From: Pocillopora verrucosa
Lineage: Eukaryota > Cnidaria > Anthozoa > Scleractinia > Pocilloporidae
DNA length: 64,000 bases
Assembly (NCBI RefSeq): GCF_036669915.1
Contig: NC_089313.1
Coordinates: 14,587,940-14,651,939, forward strand
Direction: 5' to 3'
The notes beneath the pieces are model-generated. The model did not search any database and was not told where the DNA came from. It saw only the letters and a list, made by a program, of their open reading frames with translations. The first letter of the stretch is position 1. Each line of letters begins with the position of its first letter. Positions 38,739-51,830 of the stretch are shown piece by piece. The position numbers were made by a program, and so were the translations under genes.

Positions 38739-39555
38739 AGTTTTAAGTATGTTTATAATAGACAGAAGTGCATTACTGCATGTTTATGACCCCCAGATTT
38801 AACAGTAAAGGGTCCAGTGGGAATGTGTCCAGAGCTTTTCTATCAAAACTTCAGTTAACATAAACCCGGGTGATATCAAATTTAAATCAGACTTCATAAC
38901 AGTGGTATATTTGTTTGTTATTTAAGGGGGCAGTGTTGTAATTGATGAAGTCATTTTCAACATCATAGAAAAAACCCTCAAAGTTTCTCCCACAATCCAC
39001 AATGAGGGGAATGTCATGCTTATGTGCTCAATCCCTATTTTAGTTCTGACAACAATGTATGGTGCATTATATTGCCTCAATTCTCAGATCATCACTTGTA
39101 TAGAGAATTAAGGATAAACCGAAGCGGAGTAAGGGTGATAGAGGATAGGAAATATTAGACAGGATTGGAAAACTAACAAAAACTTAATCCTTTAGCCTCC
39201 AAGAGTGACTAGCATCTAATTTCTCCTTACCATACCACCCCTAAAACAAACATAAAAGTCATGAGAATAGAGGAGATGATCACCAACTAAAGGAGGTCTT
39301 GATTGTGAAACAAATTCTCCTTGTCAGCCTCTTTGGAAATGTATGGAGAACAGTATGGAGAATATGCATACTGATGTTAGGATGTAAAGGGTTAAGACTT
39401 AATGCTTCAAGATGGACAGTAGGTGACCATTATGGGTAATGTCAAACTTAAGCTAACTTTGAAGTTAACAATGGGACAACAAGGTTACAGTTCACATACA
39501 TTTGTGTACATTTTTATAACTAATAATATCAACCAAAAGACTTTGTTTGGAACCC
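38739..39555. other. Intergenic between CCHCR1 and the DJ-1-like gene
   Basis: No gene recognised. The right part contains a MITE (39184-39394); the rest is unique AT-rich sequence. Confidence 0.6.
39184..39394 (-). mobile_element. piggyBac-like MITE, family A, reverse, full length
   Basis: TTAATCCTTTAGCCTCC, AGAGTGACTAGCATCTAATTTC, ACCAACTAAAGGAGG, and GTTAGGATGTAAAGGGTTAA at the right end, 211 bp. Confidence 0.85.
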
Positions 39556-39561
39556 TTTATT
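39556..39561 (-). terminator. Poly(A) signal of the DJ-1-like gene
   Basis: TTTATT on the + strand reads AATAAA on the - strand, about 226 bases after the stop codon. Confidence 0.55.
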
Positions 39562-39786
39562 TCTTGGAAGTACTTTTAACATATACAAGTTCAAAATACT
39601 AACAGTGACAGCAGGACCTCTTAATGCTTTCCAGTAAGAAGTGAAGCCAAAAGTTACAAATTAACCTGTCCACAAGAGCTGAAATTCCCATGCCTCTTAA
39701 ATTAATTCATAAATTGATTCTACACTACTAGCAAGAAACCACACAGTAAAGCCTGCTATAAGGTTTCCAAAACGGTTAAAAGTGTT

Positions 39787-41984
39787 CTACTTCTTTAAAA
39801 GTTCCACAATTTTTTCTGCCAAGGGTGTTGCAGAGGCAGGATTTTGCCCGGTTGCCACTCTCCCACAGGCACTGACAGAGACACAAGGTTGCCATGCCTC
39901 TGCATTTTCAAATTCTGCACCATGTTCTTTGAGCTTGGTTTCCAAGAGAAATGGCATGGCTTCCACCAGCTTCATCACGCCTTCTTCATGGTCAGTGAAA
40001 CATGTCACTTTCTTGCCTTTCACAAGGTATTCACCATTTGATAACTTTGTGTTTACAATACCTGCAGAGGAATCGAATAACATGAAATCTTTCTGTGATG
40101 GACAATTCTAATTCCTCTTCAAATACCAACTAATTATTGGGTTTATGGTTGAAGACTTCACTTGCCTTACATTCACATCCATTTGTGATTTACATTTACT
40201 GAATGGCTAAATCTGGTTCAACTTGCTGAAGGCCAAACACTGTACAGAGATTTTCACTAACGGGGAGCCATCACTTCTAATTTGAATCTTCTTCTTGTAG
40301 CAGAAAGTTAAAATAGATTTGTTTATTATATCTCTTAGTATGTGCACTAATTGTTCAATTGAGTGGGCAGTGTTTCATTGTACCTTCCACTAAATTCCAA
40401 AAATTCTGAACTGAAATCTTTCCCCTCTATTTAAACACAGAGATATAATAGATATCCTGTTACCCTCCTTCTCAGTCTGTAATGTAAGTTGGAGAACCTC
40501 CCTTGAACTTATAGTCTGTTCATTTCACACTTTGGCAATAAATCCAAGCAGAAATAAATCAGCCCATAACTGACATTTCAGACCTCAAACTTTGTAAAAG
40601 GTATGGCAATCATTATTTCACGTACCAGCAGGACCGTGGCAAACTGCAGCAACAATCCCTCCTTTCTCATAAACTGTTGCCACAGCTTTGTTGCTGACTT
40701 CACAGTCTGCTAGATCAAACATTGGTCCATGACCACCAACATAAAAGATAACATCAAACTTGGCTGGATCAACAGAGGCAATGGTAGAAGTGGTTTCAGT
40801 GGCTTTCATTCCGTCACTCTTGAGGAATTCTTTGCAGACTGGGTCCTCTGCAAATGCATCAAGACTGCTCTTGTCCTTAGTGAAGAAACAAAAACCAGCT
40901 AACTTAAAAAATTTAGACTAGTGCTTTACTTGTGCATGGCAATGCTCTGAATCAATGTGTGGAGATTTACCAGGTTAGACTGATAAATACATTTTTCAGG
41001 AGCTTAAAATTCAAACACATAATGTTACCTTGGCACATTTCATACTAAAAAACAATAAAAGAATTTTGGGAAATGACTGAGCAACATAAACTAGTTTTCT
41101 CTTGAATAACTTGAGGGCGTGCTGAAAGAAGTCTTATAGACAAGCTGTGAAACCTTTTAAAATATCTAATGATGGTTTATTCATATTATTTTCTATGCCT
41201 AATTCCAACTCAGTTATAACACATATCTATATACTCTTTTGTATCTATACTATATCTCTGTTTTAACTCTTTAAGAGTGACCAAGATAGAGTTTCTCCTC
41301 ACAATATTCATACAATATCAAGCAGACCAGTGATGAGAATAAAGAAAAATATCAATTAGGGGATTACTAATTGTTCCAATACCTAATTCTCCAAACTAAA
41401 ATCATTCAAATTGTATGGCAGACTGTAAGAAGAATAACTGATGGATTTGGCAGTGAAAGAGTTTAAGTCTATGCAAGGATGTGCCCTAGACCAGAGAAAA
41501 CCTGTGTTGTTTGGATAGGAAGGAAATGTTAAGCATTTAAAAGTGTACTTAGGATGGATGAGAGACAGAGAGATGCTGAGGTGAGAAGAATTTTTTTTAA
41601 CACTCTCCTCTCTCCTACCCTTTGCTGCATTGAAACCCCCTCCCCCTCCCCCTCCCCACTCCACTTTCCATTCTGGTTTCCTTTACTTTTTTGGCCATGA
41701 AAGTTTATCAGGAACCCAAGATAGCAGCTAAATACACAGAAAACACGATTAACAGCCACCCACTCAAGACTTCAACACCACAGGCAAGCTCTATGCAACA
41801 GTTAAATCTTTATTGAACTTACCAAGGGTGCCTTTCCTCCCTTTGGGCTAACCATTGTCATACTGTACCCTGCCTCCTTGAATACATGGTAAGGGTGAGC
41901 TAATTCTGGAAGATACCAGCCAGTCTTTTTCCCAGTGTTTCCCATGTCTTCATGGTTTGTAAGAACCAGTAATACTGCAACCAT
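39787..41984 (-). CDS. DJ-1/PfpI family, type 1 glutamine-amidotransferase-like protein
   Basis: Coding exons 41823-41984, 40626-40875, 39787-40061; 228 aa, phases continuous. The start ATG at 41984 follows TTCATCACACTTAG, a good acceptor, so a non-coding first exon probably lies upstream. Motifs: TNHEDMGNTGKKTGWYLPEL near the N-terminus, with the Glu of the PEL segment (residue 27) in the acid position of the family; FYVGGHGPMFDL; then the nucleophile elbow AAVCHGPA with Cys133-His134. FTDHEE, PFLLE and TGQNPAS continue the class I GATase-like fold. The layout is that of bacterial and fungal Hsp31/PfpI-type proteins (glyoxalase III, deglycase or chaperone activity reported), not of human PARK7. 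Cytosolic, since no signal peptide is visible. The exact substrate is unknown. The three-exon structure shows it is a resident eukaryotic gene. Confidence 0.9.
41263..41466 (-). mobile_element. piggyBac-like MITE, family B
   Basis: TTTTAACTCTTTAAGAGTGACC, ATTCATACAATATCAAGCAG, GTGATGAGAATAAAG and the end GGCAGTGAAAGAGTTTAA fit a divergent family B copy, in the first visible intron of the DJ-1-like gene. Confidence 0.55.
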
Positions 41985-43530
41985 CGTGCTAAGTGTGATG
42001 AAGAAAGAGAAGGTAAATAAATCCTCACATGAATAAATTTCAAGTCCAAAAAGAAAAGAAGCTTTCAATATCATGAAAAGTAGTAGAAAAGGTAAATAGA
42101 AAAATGCATTACAAGACTTCTGATGGACTAGATTCCCCCTTTAAATTGACCTAGATTCCTTTATGAAACAGGGAGAATTTAATTTTGCACCAAATGCTAC
42201 AAAGGGATTTATTCTTTTCACCCTTTGATTTAATTATTTCAAAATTCTCACTCAATCATTTGCTTTTAAATTATCATAATTAAATCATGACTTTGTGCAT
42301 CAGCACATTAACAAGAATATATTAAAAATTGTCGCATAATCATTATTTACCCACTCTAAAATTAATCAAGGTAGAGAAAAACTATGCAAAACAATCTAGT
42401 AACAACCAGAAATAGTTTGTTGTAACCATCTAACTTTCCATATATAAATTCATTGCAAATTGAATTTAGGTGAAAATTTGGAATCCAGGCTTTTACAAAG
42501 AGCAGTCTGCACACACTAGGATTACCAAACAAACATTTCGCTATATGTTTAATCCTGGTAAAGAATGATCCTCCCGCTTCATTGTTAAATTGCACTCACT
42601 GTCGGCAAGGGGTGCCCTACTAATAAGTCACCCTCTAGGCAGAGAGCGATTGTATTCAAGTGTCCCATACCAATTTAATTAGTTTTCCTGACAGCTTTGT
42701 TTTCTATTCAAGATAATTACTGACATATTTTCATTACCATTAGTAACTGTAAAAAAATATTATAAATACTCTCAACGCGTAGAAATAAAGAAATATGCAG
42801 CACTGGTGCAGAACAATAACTTGTTTTAGAGCTGAAAACGACAGAAATCAACTAGGGGCTAACTGTACCATAGCTAAATTTTCGCAGACACTTATTCTGC
42901 TTGGCTACCGATGAAATGTGAATTAGATAGAGGTGTTTTCATAACAAGCATCTCACCAGCGTTCGATAACTACTACTTCAGTCAAGCCCAACTCGACTAT
43001 GAACTAAATAAATAAGACACTGAAATCTCTCTTTACGAATCTTGAAGGTGTTCACGGAGAGTCGCGAATAGCGAATGATCTGAGACATGAATGTTGCAAG
43101 CAACATCCTATGTAACAGTTTGAAAGCTTCAATAAAAAGTTCTTTGTACTGAAAGAATTACTGCGCTCTGTTTGTCCCATTTTCAGGTGTTATGTTCTGA
43201 GGAGTACTTGAAGAAAAGGTCAAATCGAAGTCGTCACCGGGTCACTGATACCACTTGACGAAACAGCTACCGAACTTAATGTTTCGCGGACTGTTTCGCG
43301 CCCAACCGTAGAGAAATTACGACAAAACTGCTTTCGCAGAACAATTAAGTCTCTTTGAAACTTCAAAAATCTTATACCAAATTCTGCTTATTTAGCGATC
43401 AGGTTGTTTAAAGCTTCTGAGCAGTATGGTTGGAAAAACTCTTAGAAGTTTAGTGTTGGTCTCTATCGTATAACTCGGCATAATTTGGCATGCGCGCCGT
43501 GAGCGTACAATGTAGTTTCTTTCCGGAAGC
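41985..43530. other. Upstream region or 5' intron of the DJ-1-like gene
   Basis: No coding exon recognised. A GCATGCGCGCC segment (NRF1-like) near 43489-43500 and TTTCCGGAAGC (ETS-like) near 43520-43530 look like a housekeeping promoter and could mark the transcription start of the DJ-1-like gene, with a non-coding first exon below. Inference from motifs only. Confidence 0.3.
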
Positions 43531-44004
43531 TTAGGTATATGCAAAAGGAGAGCAAGCATCACCTGAAAATTTGAGCGTAGTTCCCTGGTGGAAAGTCAAC
43601 GAAAGTTGTTCTTCAAGTAAAACTTGGAACTGTTTGTGTTGGAGTCCGCTCTGCTGGTGGCACCCTCTAGGAAGGTTGCGTGACAAATTATTCGTGAACT
43701 CGAAGAAAATTTCAGTGGAATGGACTAGGGAGTATGGAACGGAAATTTCATTCTTGCGAAGAAGACAAGAAGTTTGCCAAAAAATCTTATACTTGCAACC
43801 AACAATGTGTTTGAACTGAGAGATGAATCGCTCTAGGGAAAAGGACCCCATATTGGTTTGTTCAACATTGCAATAACATATTTCCAAGGAACTAAGAGGG
43901 AGAAACATTTCTTCAAGTTGGTGTATCCTCAACCAAGGGAAAATAAGTGTAAGCAACTTTTCACTGGAAGAACTTAATGAAGGTCTCCTGAAAACGTTGC
44001 TCAT
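43531..44004 (-). CDS. Unclassified 157-codon open reading frame
   Basis: A continuous frame from ATG (44004) to TGA (43531), unusually long for non-coding DNA of this composition. It is rich in Ser, Leu, Phe and Gln. I recognise no domain, signal peptide or membrane segment. It lies between the 3' end of CENPO and the presumed promoter of the DJ-1-like gene, on the same strand as both. It could be a single-exon lineage-specific gene, a decayed repeat-derived frame or chance. Confidence 0.25.
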   Translation of the reverse strand: MSNVFRRPSLSSSSEKLLTLIFPWLRIHQLEEMFLPLSSLEICYCNVEQTNMGSFSLERFISQFKHIVGCKYKIFWQTSCLLRKNEISVPYSLVHSTEIFFEFTNNLSRNLPRGCHQQSGLQHKQFQVLLEEQLSLTFHQGTTLKFSGDACSPFAYT

Positions 44005-44389
44005 TTAAGTTAAAAACTTAAAAAAGGTAGAAGAGTGATGGATGCTACCCCTCAATACCCAAGGGTATCAAATTTTTGTGGGTTCTAATTTGATTGAATT
44101 GTTCCCAATATGGTAAAATAAGTTCCTGCAGCAAAAAAATTCCAGCTAAATAAAATGTTGCCAATACAGTTCCTCCAACAGCCACTAAAAGAGTTTGCTT
44201 TTAACAAACTTGTATTCCTGGGGTGATTAACATTCAGGGATATAACAGTTCAAACATACCATAAAAATGAACACTGTTGACCTGTTGTGCATGGTAAGGG
44301 ATAGGGAAGCACTTTAGCTGATTTCATAATATGATAAAAATTCTTTCATGCCTACAAAACCAGCACCTTTAAAATAAGAATAATTTATT

Positions 44390-47300
44390 TCAAGTTTCAA
44401 ACTCTTCATTAAAAGCTTCAGCAAAGGCTTGGTGGAGATAGAAATCTTCGAAAAATTTCCTCTTTCTTTGAAGTCTTCTCAATGCTACGGCACTTTTCCC
44501 TGAGGAAGGATAAAATTTGAAAACAAGAGAAAGAACATAAATCAAGAGACCATTCAGAACTAACTTGCAGTCCATAGAATTCTAAAACTTTCATTTAAGT
44601 ACCGAGCTACCTTGTTTACTTGAATATGGCCTCAAATTAACATCCTCTAATTTTTCCTTTAGGTTCACACCAGTGTACATTCATCTTTTCTTACCTTCAG
44701 TAACTAGATCAATATGGGATGGTCGTGTTGATGTGAGCCCTCTATATGTTAGTTTCACAATGGTGCCTTTAACTTGACCCTGTGCAGCCTGACAAATGAG
44801 AATAAAAGATTACATTTTGGAAACCATTATAGTGGTTAGACAGATGATAGTTACATTGTAACAGACAATTGTAAAGCCCTTTTACATTGAGTGTTATAAG
44901 ACCCAAACTAAAGCAATCATAACAGCCAGTCAGAAGGAAAGGAAAATATCCCAAAATCCAGTGAAACTCAAAGTAAAATCAGGCAAGTTACCTGAAGCGC
45001 TGAAAAAATTGCAGCTGATCAAGTTGTGATTTGTTTGAAATTGATTGGTCAAGAGGTTGGCACAAGTTTTCCAGACCAATTAAAGAGCACAGTTAAGCTT
45101 AAAGAAATGCAATCCTGGATTAAACTTAGATTCTCACAAATTGCTCAACTGTTTGGCAGTGACATGCTTACCTTTAATTTCAACATCACAAAATCATGCG
45201 AGGGGCTGCAAGATATCTCTCCTTCCAGTTTATCTCCATGCTGCTCTTGACAAAGGCAAACCTATGATCACACAAAACATCAGATGAAGGCCTCACTTAT
45301 AAAAATATCAAATCATTCAAGATGCTACTGAAGACAACATGTACTGCTACAATCACATTGATAGCACTTTGTAATTTTCATTATTGACCATGGACCCCCT
45401 GGGAGTGAATCACATCTAATTTCTCTCTAGAATATCACCACTGAATCACAAATTAAGGTTGAGAGAATTGAGGAACTGTTCACCAAGAACAGAAGCACTT
45501 GATTGTTAACAAATTCTCCTTGTTGGCAAACTTAAGAAACATGGAGAACAGTATGGAGAATATGCATACTGATGTTAGGGTGTAAAGGGTTTATGACATA
45601 GTATCCAGGGAGTCAAGATTTTTGCTTACCTGTTCTCTTCTTGCCACAAAAGCATTAAGATGCTCACAAATGATCATGAAAAACCTCTAAAATAATTTAA
45701 AAAGGTAGCATGAACATCATACAGGAGAAAATCAAAATGACCAAATGTTTCTTAGTAGAAGCAGGTAAATAATTTGGAGAACCATTAAAACCAAAGTAGA
45801 AAGAAACTATCAAACAATCCACATGGAGCAACTGTATAGATAACAAGCACAGCCAGTTCTTGTCAATCTACTTGCAATCAATACAACAACATCAATTTTA
45901 GAAAACTGTTTTTTTTAACCATCTAAATAATGTGCAGACAGAGATTTCTTGAAAAAAAAAAACATTAACAAAAGTATAGATACAAGGTACCTTGATGTCA
46001 GTGTTTAAGTACTGCTTACTAATTGCATCAACAGGTATGAAGTAAGGTACAGTAAGCTTGTGAATCTAAAAGGTATAATCAAATCAACCAACAAAATTGG
46101 AAAAAATCTAAAGAAGGAAATACCTTGGTCCTTTATACAAAGAACACTGACTATATGAAGGGAAATTTCAAACACATAGCGTTTTCAGCCAAGTAAAGGA
46201 GAAGAGGTCCAACACCAGTTTTTAGTTCTCTAAAAGTATACTTTGTGTACAGTACCTCCAGTATAACATACACATGTGGAGTGAATGACAGAGAGAAGAT
46301 CATGCAAATAGACCTTAATTCCTAGAAATTGTTTTGTACTTTTAAACTCACCTTTAAATTATTGTCTTTCAACTCCACTTCGAGGTTATACGGTTCATAG
46401 TATCTAGCTGAGGTTTGATATATAGCATTAAAATTTGACATTTAAAGTGTGACAACAAAAATCTCTGGACTTGCCTTGTTCATCAATTAAATCAGAAGTT
46501 ATTTGGGCAGGTTATTCCTTAATAAATTCTTAATTTAATCTGAGCATCAGTAGGCCTGTGAGTCTCACAGAGACTTATTTAATTAATTAGTCAGTAAATC
46601 AGTGCTTAAATCAGTCAGTTAGTTAGTGAGCCACAGAGTCAATTATTCTGTAATTCAGCAAATTGGCCAGTCAGCAAATAGGTCATTCATCCTGTTTTAA
46701 TGAGTCAGTGAAACAGCAAGTGAGTGTATGAATCAGTCAGTCAGTCCGTTTCAAGGAGACAGTGAGACAGTAACAGACACTCAGTGAGTGAGTAAAGTAG
46801 TCAGTAGTAAGCAGGACTGATAAGTCAGTCAACAGTAAATCAATCTGTGATTAGGTCAGCTGGAAAGTGAATCATTTAGTCATTGCAATCCCAATATGCT
46901 GCACTGCATATTTCAGCTAAGTAAAACTAACAACACTTCAACTTACAATTGAAAAAGGTCTCAAATCTGAAGCAAGTTCTCTTCGCTTGTTGTGATACTA
47001 TTGAAATACCCATCAACCTGTAGCTGTCACAAAGATCAGCCAGCTGAAAAAGAAGTTTCCATAGTTGAAAACCATCAATGAGAATTCAGGGTATTTCCTT
47101 TCTATCTATACATCTCACAGAGGTGAAACAGCTGATAAACAAAAGTTTCATAGTTCAGAAACTAGAAGTTTTGGGAGATATCCTTTTCCTTCCTGTGATC
47201 AGCCACATAGTTTTTTGCATTTCAGTTAGCTCCATTTAAGAGGTTTGATTCTATTTATTTGCAATTACACACCAAATGTGACGTGAGTGTTGATAAGGGG

Positions 47301-49198
47301 ATTTTGTGAACAAATATTTAAACATATTCTAAGCCTGAGGGGAGTAATGTTTTAGTATAATTTCTTGTACAATTTTCAACGCAACTGCACTTTCTTTTAG
47401 TCCCTCTTTTACAAACATAACACAAATCCTAAGGTGGCCATTGTAAAAACACTTCTTTAGTAATGTAATCACCTTGTATGGGGTGCTTATGGGAACAAAT
47501 GATATTATTTTTGACCAGTAAGAAACCTTGTATCTCTAGATTCACCTGAGCTATAATTGAACTTAATCTTTTTTTATTTTCTTACCTTTCTTTTACGGAA
47601 CAACCTCACAGCTGTCAGGACATTCTAATCATTAAAATAAAATTGAACCAGTATGAAAAATTGTATTCAGTGATTATGTCTAAACAGAGTATTTTAATAG
47701 GATTCTTTCAACTTCTGAAAAATATTACTATTATTAAAATATTATGTTTCTTGAGACATTCATTGAAAGAGGTGAACACCATCAAAGTGAGGTGTTAAAT
47801 GTTAAGTTACAGATCAGTATCATTGCTACACCTCATAAACTAATCTAAGTGTACACAACAAAACCCATTTGACAAGGTTTTCTTCCTAGTGCATGCAAGG
47901 CTCATCATTCCAATCTGGCTTTGGAGTGATTATTATAACAAAATATCATGCTCTTTCATTAGCAATATTGAAGTTCTTTTGCATAGCATTCCTCTGATGT
48001 TATTAAAGCAAAATTTTTGTCATCATAGTACCTGTTTTGAGGCAGCTGAATAATCTTTCCTGGAGGATTCATCTGTTGATAAGTAAAGATATCAAATGTT
48101 AAGTTAAAACATTTATGACAATTCAACAATGTGCATGTGCTAGATCTCTCTGAGTTTCACACCAAAATTAAAAGATTTTTGTTTTTATGTTTTACAACAT
48201 AGAGTCACTGGTAATAAAAAAAACTTTTGTTGAATACAGCATTTTAACAACTATCCTGCTATTTTCTGTTAACATCTCATAATAGACACCATAATTTAAA
48301 AAAAAAAGATCAACTTTGCAGTTGAGCCAAGAGGCCATTCAGCAGCATCTTATCCGGTTTCTGTAGGGTGAAAGGACTAGAGTATTGCTATTCTCCCTGG
48401 ATGGGATATCAGTCCATCAAGAGGTAACCTCAACCATTTCATCACGCTTCCCTAAAAATTCACTCCTACCAATCTACACTCCTAGGTGAAGAGAAGGTTG
48501 CCCAAGGATACAGTATAACAACCCAGCCAAGCCTCAAACCTGAACCACTTGACGCAAAATCCACCATGCAAACCGTTAGGAAACTGCATCTTCTGCAACC
48601 ACCATGATCTGCTTTTTGGCCCTTTGTCGTACTTCCCACAAATCAGCTTTAAATTTTTTTATTTATGGAATGTCACACTTACCTAATTGCAAAAACTCTT
48701 GTAGAATTTCATGAGGACCATTCTTTAGCCTCTCGCGGAGTTGATCTCTCCTTGCTCTTAGCTGTTCCACTAACAGTTTAAGAGATAAATGATTTCATAT
48801 CAGTGGTGTGGTTTTTGTTGTTATTGTTGGTACATTTTGCACCACAGCGTCTCAATTAAGTTCTTACATACAAACATCACCAACCTTTACTTTGCAAATC
48901 ACTTAGTTCAGATTTTTCCTTCTTTTCAGCTTCATACTTTACACTTCGCCTGTGGAAGTATCAATTCAAATAAACATAAACAAACTAGTCAAGACATACA
49001 ACGCAACACCAGATCGAGAAAGCCCAGGGGCGCCATTATCAGGAAATTTATCACCATAACTAGGAGAAAAATCTTTCACCGTCTGCATGAATATTCTATT
49101 CCTACTTATTTTAGTTTTTGGTACCTATTAGCGCTTTCTTGTAGTCTCTCCAGCTCGTAAAAGGTACCATCTTGTTCCAATGTCATCTTCGCCGCCAT
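44390..49198 (-). CDS. CENPO: Centromere protein O (CENP-O / Mcm21)
   Basis: 12 exons: 49125-49198, 48885-48949, 48683-48769, 48032-48072, 47586-47624, 46947-47043, 46352-46407, 45991-46065, 45630-45686, 45172-45261, 44695-44788, 44390-44499. The joined frame is 294 aa (human 300). The N-terminus is a coiled coil (LEQDGTFYELERLQESANRR, VEQLRARRDQLRERL). The RWD-type body has YRLMGISI, RYYEPYNLEVEL, then IHKLTVPYFIPVDAISKQYL and RFFMIICEHLNAFVARREQ, which align with RIHHHSVPVFIPLEEIA and LFSLCEYLNAYSGR of human CENP-O. The C-terminus VKLTYRGLTSTRPS to HQAFAEAFNEEF matches the second RWD. CENP-O works in the CENP-O/P/Q/U/R subcomplex of the constitutive centromere network, supporting spindle attachment and PLK1 recruitment. 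AATAAA lies directly after the stop (44383-44388), implying a very short 3' UTR. Confidence 0.9.
44877..45150. mobile_element. MITE-like element, family C
   Basis: ACATTGAGTGTTATAAGACCC at the left, AGTGAAACTCAAAGTAAAATC, GACCAATTAAAGAGCACAG and AGAAATGCAATCCTGG match the copies at 6297 and 54563. It lies in the CENPO intron next to the exon at 45172; the right end is eroded. Confidence 0.6.
45392..45590 (-). mobile_element. piggyBac-like MITE, family A, reverse
   Basis: CACATCTAATTTCTCTC, TATCACCACTGAATCACAAATTAAGG and ATGCATACTGATGTTAGG with a TGTAAAGGG end. It is in the CENPO intron between 45261 and 45630. Confidence 0.8.
46590..46870. repeat. Degenerate (CAGT)n-rich low-complexity tract
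   Basis: CAGTCAGT, GTCAGTAAATCAGT, CAGTGAGTGAGT and similar variants recur throughout: an old, diverged CAGT microsatellite expansion in a CENPO intron. Confidence 0.7.
48385..48600 (-). mobile_element. tRNA-derived SINE, reverse orientation
   Basis: TCCCTGGATGGGATATCAGTCC, then CCTCAAACCTGAACC (reverse B-box-like) and CACCATGCAAACCGTTAGG form the reverse complement of a SINE related to that at 29118. It is in the CENPO intron between 48072 and 48683. Confidence 0.5.
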
Positions 49199-51830
49199 AT
49201 TTCAGTCAATACTTAACTCCCCAGTACTGCTCCAAACAATCCTAAATTCGCGCACTTTTCCCAGTCCCTTTCATCACTACCTCGAGATACAATGTACTCG
49301 AATTTCGATTGGTTTTTACTTATAATCTAGTAATATAGGACAGGACAGACGTAGCATACATAACGTCACCATTGACAAAATTTTGCTTCTATAAGTGAAT
49401 CGAATAGATTTTATGTTTCCATGCGTCTGTTGAACTGTAGATCATAGATGACGTCAAAATATGGAACTCGTTTCCTCACTGAGCGCATTAAAGATTTAAG
49501 GGGGAACTGGTAGCTAATGGTGGGGACAAACACATCATGCTTAATGAGGCGAGCTCGTTGACAAACTAGTAAAGGGCGAACTAACAATGAGTGAAACCCT
49601 ACCGTGTGTACGAGGTCTCAGTAAAATGCGATAGAAATTATCGTGCAGTCTCGTGTTCAAGGGCAATGATAGATCAACAAGGTTCTTAAGAATTTTATTC
49701 TTTCTTTGAATTTATAATTACCTAAATACCCTTGCAACCTTAATTCAACTCCTCTTTGTTAGGCTATCTTCTCTTTAAACAATATTTGCTTTAAACATTT
49801 AAAAATTACAAACTTAATTGGTGATTTTCGCGCGCCGATTAGTTAATTCGGATATAGTTAGCAAGTATTAGAATTTATTATATCGCTGGCAGCGCCCATG
49901 GGCAATATGAAGCGAATCCTGTGTTCTGACTGTGCTTAGATCCCGCGCAAGAAAAACATTAAATTCGTAATTTTTTGACAAATTCGGGGATCGAGTCGCA
50001 AAAAGTGGCTGAAGATAGTCAAATTAAAGTAATCATAAACGACTCTGGTGGGTTTATTGTGCTACAAATACACTTGGCTTTCTTTTCAGGCTCGCAAAAT
50101 AAATAAGTCATTCTCTTAATAAAGCGAAATCTTTTTTGTTATATGATAAATCCTTTTTTAACCAAGATGGCTGGACATTAGCCTCGTTCTTTTATTTAGC
50201 GTTTTAAGGTCGAGGTTCATAAAAACAAAAGAACTCAGCCAATGCTCAGCCATCTAAACCTCACACCTGGTCAATAACGCATATGTGCTGAAACGGTAGA
50301 TAGCGTTGAAGACGCGCTTTGTCTGGCTACTCAAGCTCCAAATATTCTTTGCTACTCACCTCCACGCAACGCGCGCAGGACTTGTGCCCGAAAAAAATAT
50401 GCAATCGTTGCAGGAATAGATAAGCTAAAATCATCTTTTTATGCGATATTATCTTACTGTTTTAGTATGTGCTTAAACTACTTTTGACCTCAATGTCGGT
50501 AGTTAGTATGCCACCTCCACGTCCAAAAGCTTGAAAAAGAGTTCAACTTGTACTTAATAACTGCGTAAGTCACTCCCATCTCTATTTTTTTCTTTTGTGT
50601 TTGTATTAGAAAAGTGCAAGTTTTTTGTTGCTTTTTCCATTTGTTTGACTTACCTTACATTACGTTCGGAATAAACTTTTAAAAGACAGGATTAGGCAGA
50701 ATCATCATGTCATCTACATGACCTTTTACATGGGCAAAGATGTCTTCATCAACATATTCTTTCTTACCTGTAGCAGAATTAGCTCTGTTCATAAAAGGTG
50801 TACGAACGGTGTTCAGCGACACTTCTCAGTGAATTTCTCTCAGACTTACACTTTTGTTTCCTGATCATAACTGAATTTGTAATTCTATGAGAACAAACCT
50901 TTTTGGTTTGCTAACTTTCAGGCACCAAGATTACAAAATTGTCTTAAGTTGTGGTTGTCGTTTATTGATTAGTTTAGAATTTGTGTTCTTGTTGCTTCTG
51001 TTAATTAGTCTCACACTGAGTGCTTCTTTTGTTTCATAAGCTTTTATTTTGAATTTTGTATATTTTGGCTTGTTTAGTTATATTTTCGTTAGTTCACATT
51101 ACTTCTGCGTTTGTTTGAGTCGAGTGTAGAAGCAGCGCGTTTCAGTCACAATCGTCTTTTACCGCTTTGCTTCGCGTCGTTTATTATTTTTTTACAATCC
51201 TTATACCGACAAGATGGACGCGAAATGAAAAGACTGAGCACTAAAAATGAAGGATAACAGCTAACAACTTTCAAACGCGTTATTTAATAATAACTTAAAT
51301 CATGACATATTGAAAAAATATTTACAGTTTCTAGAAACTATTTTACAAGAGCCTCAATGTTATCATTAAATCAGATTGGAAATGGCAAATTTGGGGCATA
51401 CAGTGGTAATCAATTAATATCGTTAGAGTAGAAGTTTGAAACACTTTTAACTTCTTCATCACATAGATCTAACTTCTTCACTTATTTGTACAGTAACCTT
51501 AAGAATTTGGCACTGTTTTCAAAAGGCATAAGGAGTCACAGAGTTTATAAATAAAGACATTTTAGAGACCTTAGATGAAAACTGGCTGCAATAAAAAACA
51601 TAACAAAAAAAAAAGATTTTGAGGGACTGTTCCTGCTCAATCTATCTACTACCCTTAGCATCTGTCAGTTCATGAAGTTTTCAACTAAAGAAAGTACCAA
51701 AGTTGTTTTAAGTTGCCAAATGACCTTGCTCAATGGAAAATAGATAATGACCAGTCACCAAAAAAAGAAATAAAAATCTCTATTCTGTACACAAGATGAA
51801 AAACTCTTGGTTCCTCAGACAATAACAGCT
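49199..51830. other. Intergenic between CENPO and IFT22
   Basis: 2.6 kb without a recognised gene. The left edge is the CENPO promoter; the right part (about 51290-51830) is probably IFT22 3' UTR or flank. At about 49834-49856 the string CGCCGATTAGTTAAT resembles the MYO19 leader at 11139-11153. No long ORF. Confidence 0.5.
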
